DNA of 64,000 bases, taken from Acidobacteriota bacterium. Its GTDB lineage: Bacteria > Acidobacteriota > Blastocatellia > RBC074. This document shows, piece by piece, positions 61,301 through 64,000 of this stretch. The stretch is taken from assembly GCA_016196035.1 (NCBI GenBank), contig JACPYM010000051.1:21975-85974 (forward strand), given 5' to 3'. A program made the position numbers and the translations under genes. Position 1 is the first letter of the stretch. Each line of letters opens with the position of its first letter. The notes under the pieces are model-generated. The model saw only the letters and a program-made list of their open reading frames with translations. It was not told where the DNA came from and searched no databases.

Positions 61301-63899
61301 TGGCGCGACGCTGGTGCAAGACATCGTTCAAACCAGATATGACGGGCTGGGACGCTTGTGGCGGCAAACACGGCCCTACCGAGGTAGCGAAACGCAGGGT
61401 TGGTATGAGAATACCTACGACCCGCTCGACCGCCTAACTAAAGTCTGCCGCCTTGATAGCACTACATTCGCCCCGATTGAGACACTCACCGAAAAGTTCT
61501 ATGACGAAGCCACAGTGCCAGACGCCACCACCGCAGCGTTCAAAGGCAATACTATCCGCACCAGAGACGCCTGGAACCGCGAACGTTGGGCGCGTTTCGA
61601 TTGGGCCGACCGGTTGTGCGAAGTCGTCGAACCTGATGCGGCGGGCTTGGGCGATGTAGCCACAGGCGGCACCTTGACCAAATATAGCTACGATTGCCTG
61701 AATAACCTGATCCAGACCGACCAATGCGTGGTGAGCGGCGTGGCCGAACAGACGCGCAAGTTCAAATATGACGCCCTCAGCCGGTTGACCAATCAGAAAC
61801 TGGCTGAACGCGACTGCACATTGAACGACGCGGGCACATACGTAGGCACGACGACAGGCTTGTGGAGCGATTTCTTCCAGTACGATACACGCTCAAATCC
61901 AATCTGCTATACGGACGCCCGTGGCGTGAAGACCAATTTCACCTACAACAACGATCCGCTGAATCGTTTGCAGTCGGTTGATTACAACACCACTGGCGCG
62001 CCGAATGCAGCCAACATCATTGCCGCCGCGACGGTCAATTACGAATACATGGCCGCTGGCGACCGCACACGACTGAAGAAGGTCACCGACGGTGCGGGTA
62101 TGGACGAGTTTGCCTACGACACGGAAGGGCGACTGTGCGAAACCAAGCGCACCTTTACGAATCGTACCGCCTTCCCGCTCACCGTCAAATACCAATACGA
62201 CACACTGGATCGTCTGGAGAAACAGACCTACCCAACCCGCTACGGCATGGGCACAGAGGCTGACAAACAAATCGAACTGACGTTCGACGAGGCCAGCCGC
62301 GTGAACAAACTGAAATATGACGGCAAAGACATCGCCACGAGTTTTGCTTACAACGCGGCCAGTCAGACCACGGCGCTGACCGTCGGCCACAACCTCAGCG
62401 GCGGCATTCAATGGAATGAGAGCTATACCTACGAACCAGCCACCGGCTTGCTGAGCAATCAGAAGGTGCAAGCCGCCAACAGCGCCACCCCGGCGCTTGA
62501 TCTGATATACGAATACACCAAGTATGGCACCAGTGTCGGACGCACCGGTCAATTGACCAAGATCATCAACAACAAAGACACGAGCAAGAATAAGTACTAC
62601 GACTATGACGCGCTCGGACGGTTGAAGAACGTCTATAGCTTCACTGGCACGGCCAATCCGATGACCAGCAATCAGTGGAAGCAAACGTATGGCTACGACC
62701 GTTTCGGCAATCGCACGACCGTCACCAAGGCAGGCACGATTGCTTACGAAGATGGACTGGCTTCGCTGACCTTTACTGACGGCAGTAACAAGGTCAAAAC
62801 CAACCGCATTACCAAAGCAGGTTACACCTATGATGAAGCGGGCAATTTGACGTGTGGCGAAACCGGCAACAATGTCTGGCAGAAATATCAATATGACGCC
62901 GCCGGACGTTTGGCCTGCACCAAAGACAATAACAATGTGTTGCTGGCCGATTACACTTACGGCGCTTCGAACCACCGCTTGAGTCAGACCGAATATACCA
63001 GCGGCGTCGGCACGGCGTGTTTTTACGCCTGGGATGGCAACACGATCATTGCCGAATATGCGCCGAACGGCACGAACGGGCTGACCTGGACGAAAAGCTA
63101 CGTGCATCTGGGCGGGCGGTTATTGGCGACACAAACAGCGGGCGGGCTGAATTATCATCATCCCGACCGGCTGGGCACACGGCTAGTAACGAGCGAGACG
63201 GGCGGCAGTGTCGTCACGGAGCAGGTGACCTTGCCGTATGGGACAGCGCTGGATGGCGAGTCCATGCTGAACACGACGAATCGGCGCTTCACCAGTTACG
63301 ACCGCAGCCAAAAGACGAAGCTGGATTATGCAGTAAACCGGTTTTACAGTAGCTGCCAGGGGCGGTTTACACAGGTGGACCCAATTGGGATAAGCGCAGC
63401 AAGTTTAGACAACCCCCAGAGCCTGAACTTGTATGCGTATGTGGGTGGCGATCCGATTAATCAGACCGATCCAGATGGGTTGTTTTGGGGAGCGATTGGA
63501 CGGTTCTTTAAGGCACTTGGAATCGCTATCTTGGTTGCATTGGGATTAATGGCTGCCGGACAGACCGCTTCGATTAATTTCAGGACACCTGGGTTCAATG
63601 GAAATGCAGGCCTACCAAGCTTATCAGGCGGCGGAGCCTCCAGGCCAAATATCTTTAGGACACCTGGGATCAATGGGAATTCAGTGGGTGGGGTAGGGAG
63701 ATTTGTCAACGGCGGTACTGGCTCTGATACAGATTGGCTACAGTGGATCACAGATGCCGCCGCAGGATTCGGCGACTCAGCTACCTTTGGAATTACAGAT
63801 TGGATTCGTGAATGGATGGGGACGAACAGAAACGTTAACAAATGTAGCGGTGCCTATAACAATACTGTGAACAGAAATCAGGCAGCTAAAGCGCCGTAA
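58302..63899 (+). CDS. Secreted Rhs/YD-repeat protein
   Basis: 1865 residues. MRGLATFRRTLSLLLMIALLANQALA is a signal peptide. Residues about 85-165 form an Ig-like (Big-type) domain (KIQPDNVTAQPGQQVIFQAV). From about 300 on, many YD repeats are visible (YDALSRLTNQ, YDTLDRLEKQ, YDALGRLKNV, YDAAGRLACT), forming the hollow Rhs shell. The Rhs-core end is present: RFYSSCQGRFTQVDPIG and YAYVGGDPINQTDPDGL. The variable C-terminal part (about 1720-1865) has a hydrophobic helix, a repeated FRTPG(F/I)NGN segment and GFGDSATFGITDWIREWMG, then ends shortly after CSGAYNN. No toxin family is recognised and no immunity gene follows within the window. Confidence 0.93.
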   Translation: MRGLATFRRTLSLLLMIALLANQALALTASGFIGVWQAEQQHLSFWWQASGWAKTLTALPSRLTGQAQSGGVRPETQADRDARAYELKIQPDNVTAQPGQQVIFQAVAYDFNGNAIPGVKFDWSANDEGRKEPATVTPQGEFRALMDGTYKVTAYALGRQTQVIVKVVGEPFKLRKPEEIPSGTVSTRDLPPAKSDTSLNRSRYQQSQIAGTTTQPNTRATLTGRGKLRSKAAAGALTTATALQLWGDTYGWTDQNFMTSDDCGKERGNPPGRLVDNGAGSGNHQFTAPILNLEGRGGLDLTLALSYNARVWQKANNEITFDIDRDWPAPGFSLGFGKITQTGLSHGFMLIDGDGTRHAFNCAYNGTGMKCNTIDGTFIDYEVVTGNDPIANTPLSATAKMADGTTITYGACGTYGIYPTKIMDRHGNYITISYVNDQGPQINQIIDTLGRLVTFSYDATNCLTAICAPDFSTGATRTLVRLNYSNLTLVHNYTSNPMPKVRASSFKMLKAIYYPATATGYWFGDADSYTSSGSSYGMLYKVSERRGMGFDNAPLTSQGNITAGTLPPSHQMTYLYNSPSTIEPMYTELSETWDGISQSAGAPGVAAGVAKTLYQIIEETGRRGVRIERPGVSINVQWQIVAPGQYNDGLFLLEKTCAPAAASCGYDDGGLRSSSVNWELYNSLTPANYDSPRPSATYVQSAPYTAGQQQSTTLTTKIFYAYSTYNRVTEANEFGFNGGQAVIRKTKTQYETNSAYDNTARHILRLPKVVEVIEDPNGTNITKQKTEYFYDNGSILSDTPNVVQHDALCDPQNFNYDPMTDFRGLVTTIKRYPTIGSTTGMVTETRTYDETGNLKTAATSCCEQTTYTYNGNMAYAYPTQVTRGSASDPNTQNTTSATYDYYTGLVTGTTDTNGRPSTTNYCTTGVNCTLVSGYVPPAGTPGSLRPKEEVSPTGAKVEYCYDDTNLQVRTTAYLPDGTTIGSRSLKTLDGIGRVCNEIAYGATLVQDIVQTRYDGLGRLWRQTRPYRGSETQGWYENTYDPLDRLTKVCRLDSTTFAPIETLTEKFYDEATVPDATTAAFKGNTIRTRDAWNRERWARFDWADRLCEVVEPDAAGLGDVATGGTLTKYSYDCLNNLIQTDQCVVSGVAEQTRKFKYDALSRLTNQKLAERDCTLNDAGTYVGTTTGLWSDFFQYDTRSNPICYTDARGVKTNFTYNNDPLNRLQSVDYNTTGAPNAANIIAAATVNYEYMAAGDRTRLKKVTDGAGMDEFAYDTEGRLCETKRTFTNRTAFPLTVKYQYDTLDRLEKQTYPTRYGMGTEADKQIELTFDEASRVNKLKYDGKDIATSFAYNAASQTTALTVGHNLSGGIQWNESYTYEPATGLLSNQKVQAANSATPALDLIYEYTKYGTSVGRTGQLTKIINNKDTSKNKYYDYDALGRLKNVYSFTGTANPMTSNQWKQTYGYDRFGNRTTVTKAGTIAYEDGLASLTFTDGSNKVKTNRITKAGYTYDEAGNLTCGETGNNVWQKYQYDAAGRLACTKDNNNVLLADYTYGASNHRLSQTEYTSGVGTACFYAWDGNTIIAEYAPNGTNGLTWTKSYVHLGGRLLATQTAGGLNYHHPDRLGTRLVTSETGGSVVTEQVTLPYGTALDGESMLNTTNRRFTSYDRSQKTKLDYAVNRFYSSCQGRFTQVDPIGISAASLDNPQSLNLYAYVGGDPINQTDPDGLFWGAIGRFFKALGIAILVALGLMAAGQTASINFRTPGFNGNAGLPSLSGGGASRPNIFRTPGINGNSVGGVGRFVNGGTGSDTDWLQWITDAAAGFGDSATFGITDWIREWMGTNRNVNKCSGAYNNTVNRNQAAKAP

Positions 63900-64000
63900 G
63901 TCCTGAGTTCTGCGTAAGCCGGGTGATTTTTCCAGCAAGTTAGGTCGTAAGCGTACTTGGCAGAAATCTCTGCCATAAAGTGTTCATTGAAAGCGATTTG

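Noticed and set aside
61893..63107. 404-residue open frame on the minus strand inside the Rhs gene
   Set aside because: Antisense shadow of YD-repeat coding sequence; no motif, no ribosome-binding site, and the plus strand is clearly coding.

Overview
The window looks like a chromosomal segment of a GC-rich, Gram-negative-type bacterium, most plausibly an Acidobacteriota member (Blastocatellia-like). This is an inference. It rests on the complete bacterial str/S10/spc/alpha ribosomal block, the single-domain MacB-type permeases lacking an adjacent ATPase, the dnaK-hsp20-dnaJ-hspR locus, the Tat/Sec-exported hydrolases and a very large YD-repeat protein. No rRNA, tRNA or CRISPR array was seen.

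Layout. 1-6997: the tail of MsrQ, an anchored protein of unknown function, an SPFH protein with a triplicated N-terminal module, a DUF433/PIN-like pair, an exported M24 peptidase and a BrnTA toxin-antitoxin pair. 7026-18666 (minus strand): two MacB/FtsX-type permeases flank a compact peptide-natural-product operon. 19001-26248: NagA, a dienelactone hydrolase, an SDR, small proteins, an NlpC/P60 protein, a DUF1972 glycosyltransferase and an ABC-2 polysaccharide-export permease. 26255-30400 (minus): the heat-shock operon dnaK-hsp20-dnaJ-hspR. 30579-34506: AI-2E-family transporter, PgsA, a phosphoesterase and an IS200-like element, visibly more A+T-rich than the surroundings. 34507-55534 (plus): rpsL-rpsG-fusA-tuf-rpsJ through rplQ, including secY, adk, map, infA, rpmJ and rpoA. 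55729-57717: accB-accC. 58302-63899: an 1865-residue Rhs/YD-repeat protein.

The most interesting system is the minus-strand operon at 8467-15563. It starts with a 119-residue precursor peptide whose C-terminus is Gly-rich and then carries ten cysteines in a CCCC-IA-CCCCCC block. Next come a CPBP-family membrane protein (SagE-like), an E1/ThiF-like leader-binding protein with two CxxC pairs (SagC-like), a YcaO cyclodehydratase ending in PHPYP (SagD-like) and an FMN dehydrogenase with a Lys-Tyr pair (SagB-like). Two further coupled genes, one TPR-like and one unrecognised, close the operon. Gene content and core sequence resemble streptolysin-S-type thiazole/oxazole-modified peptides (TOMMs), but the leader is much longer, no SagFGHI exporter is present, and two unassigned proteins belong to the operon. 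I infer a polythiazole-type cytolysin or bacteriocin-like product.

Other notable points: tuf carries two separate deletions that each look about 61 nt long and each shift the frame; many intergenic spacers hold 7-8-base units arranged as inverted tandem arrays; a decayed third copy of the MacB-type permease lies beside the intact one at the end of the TOMM operon.
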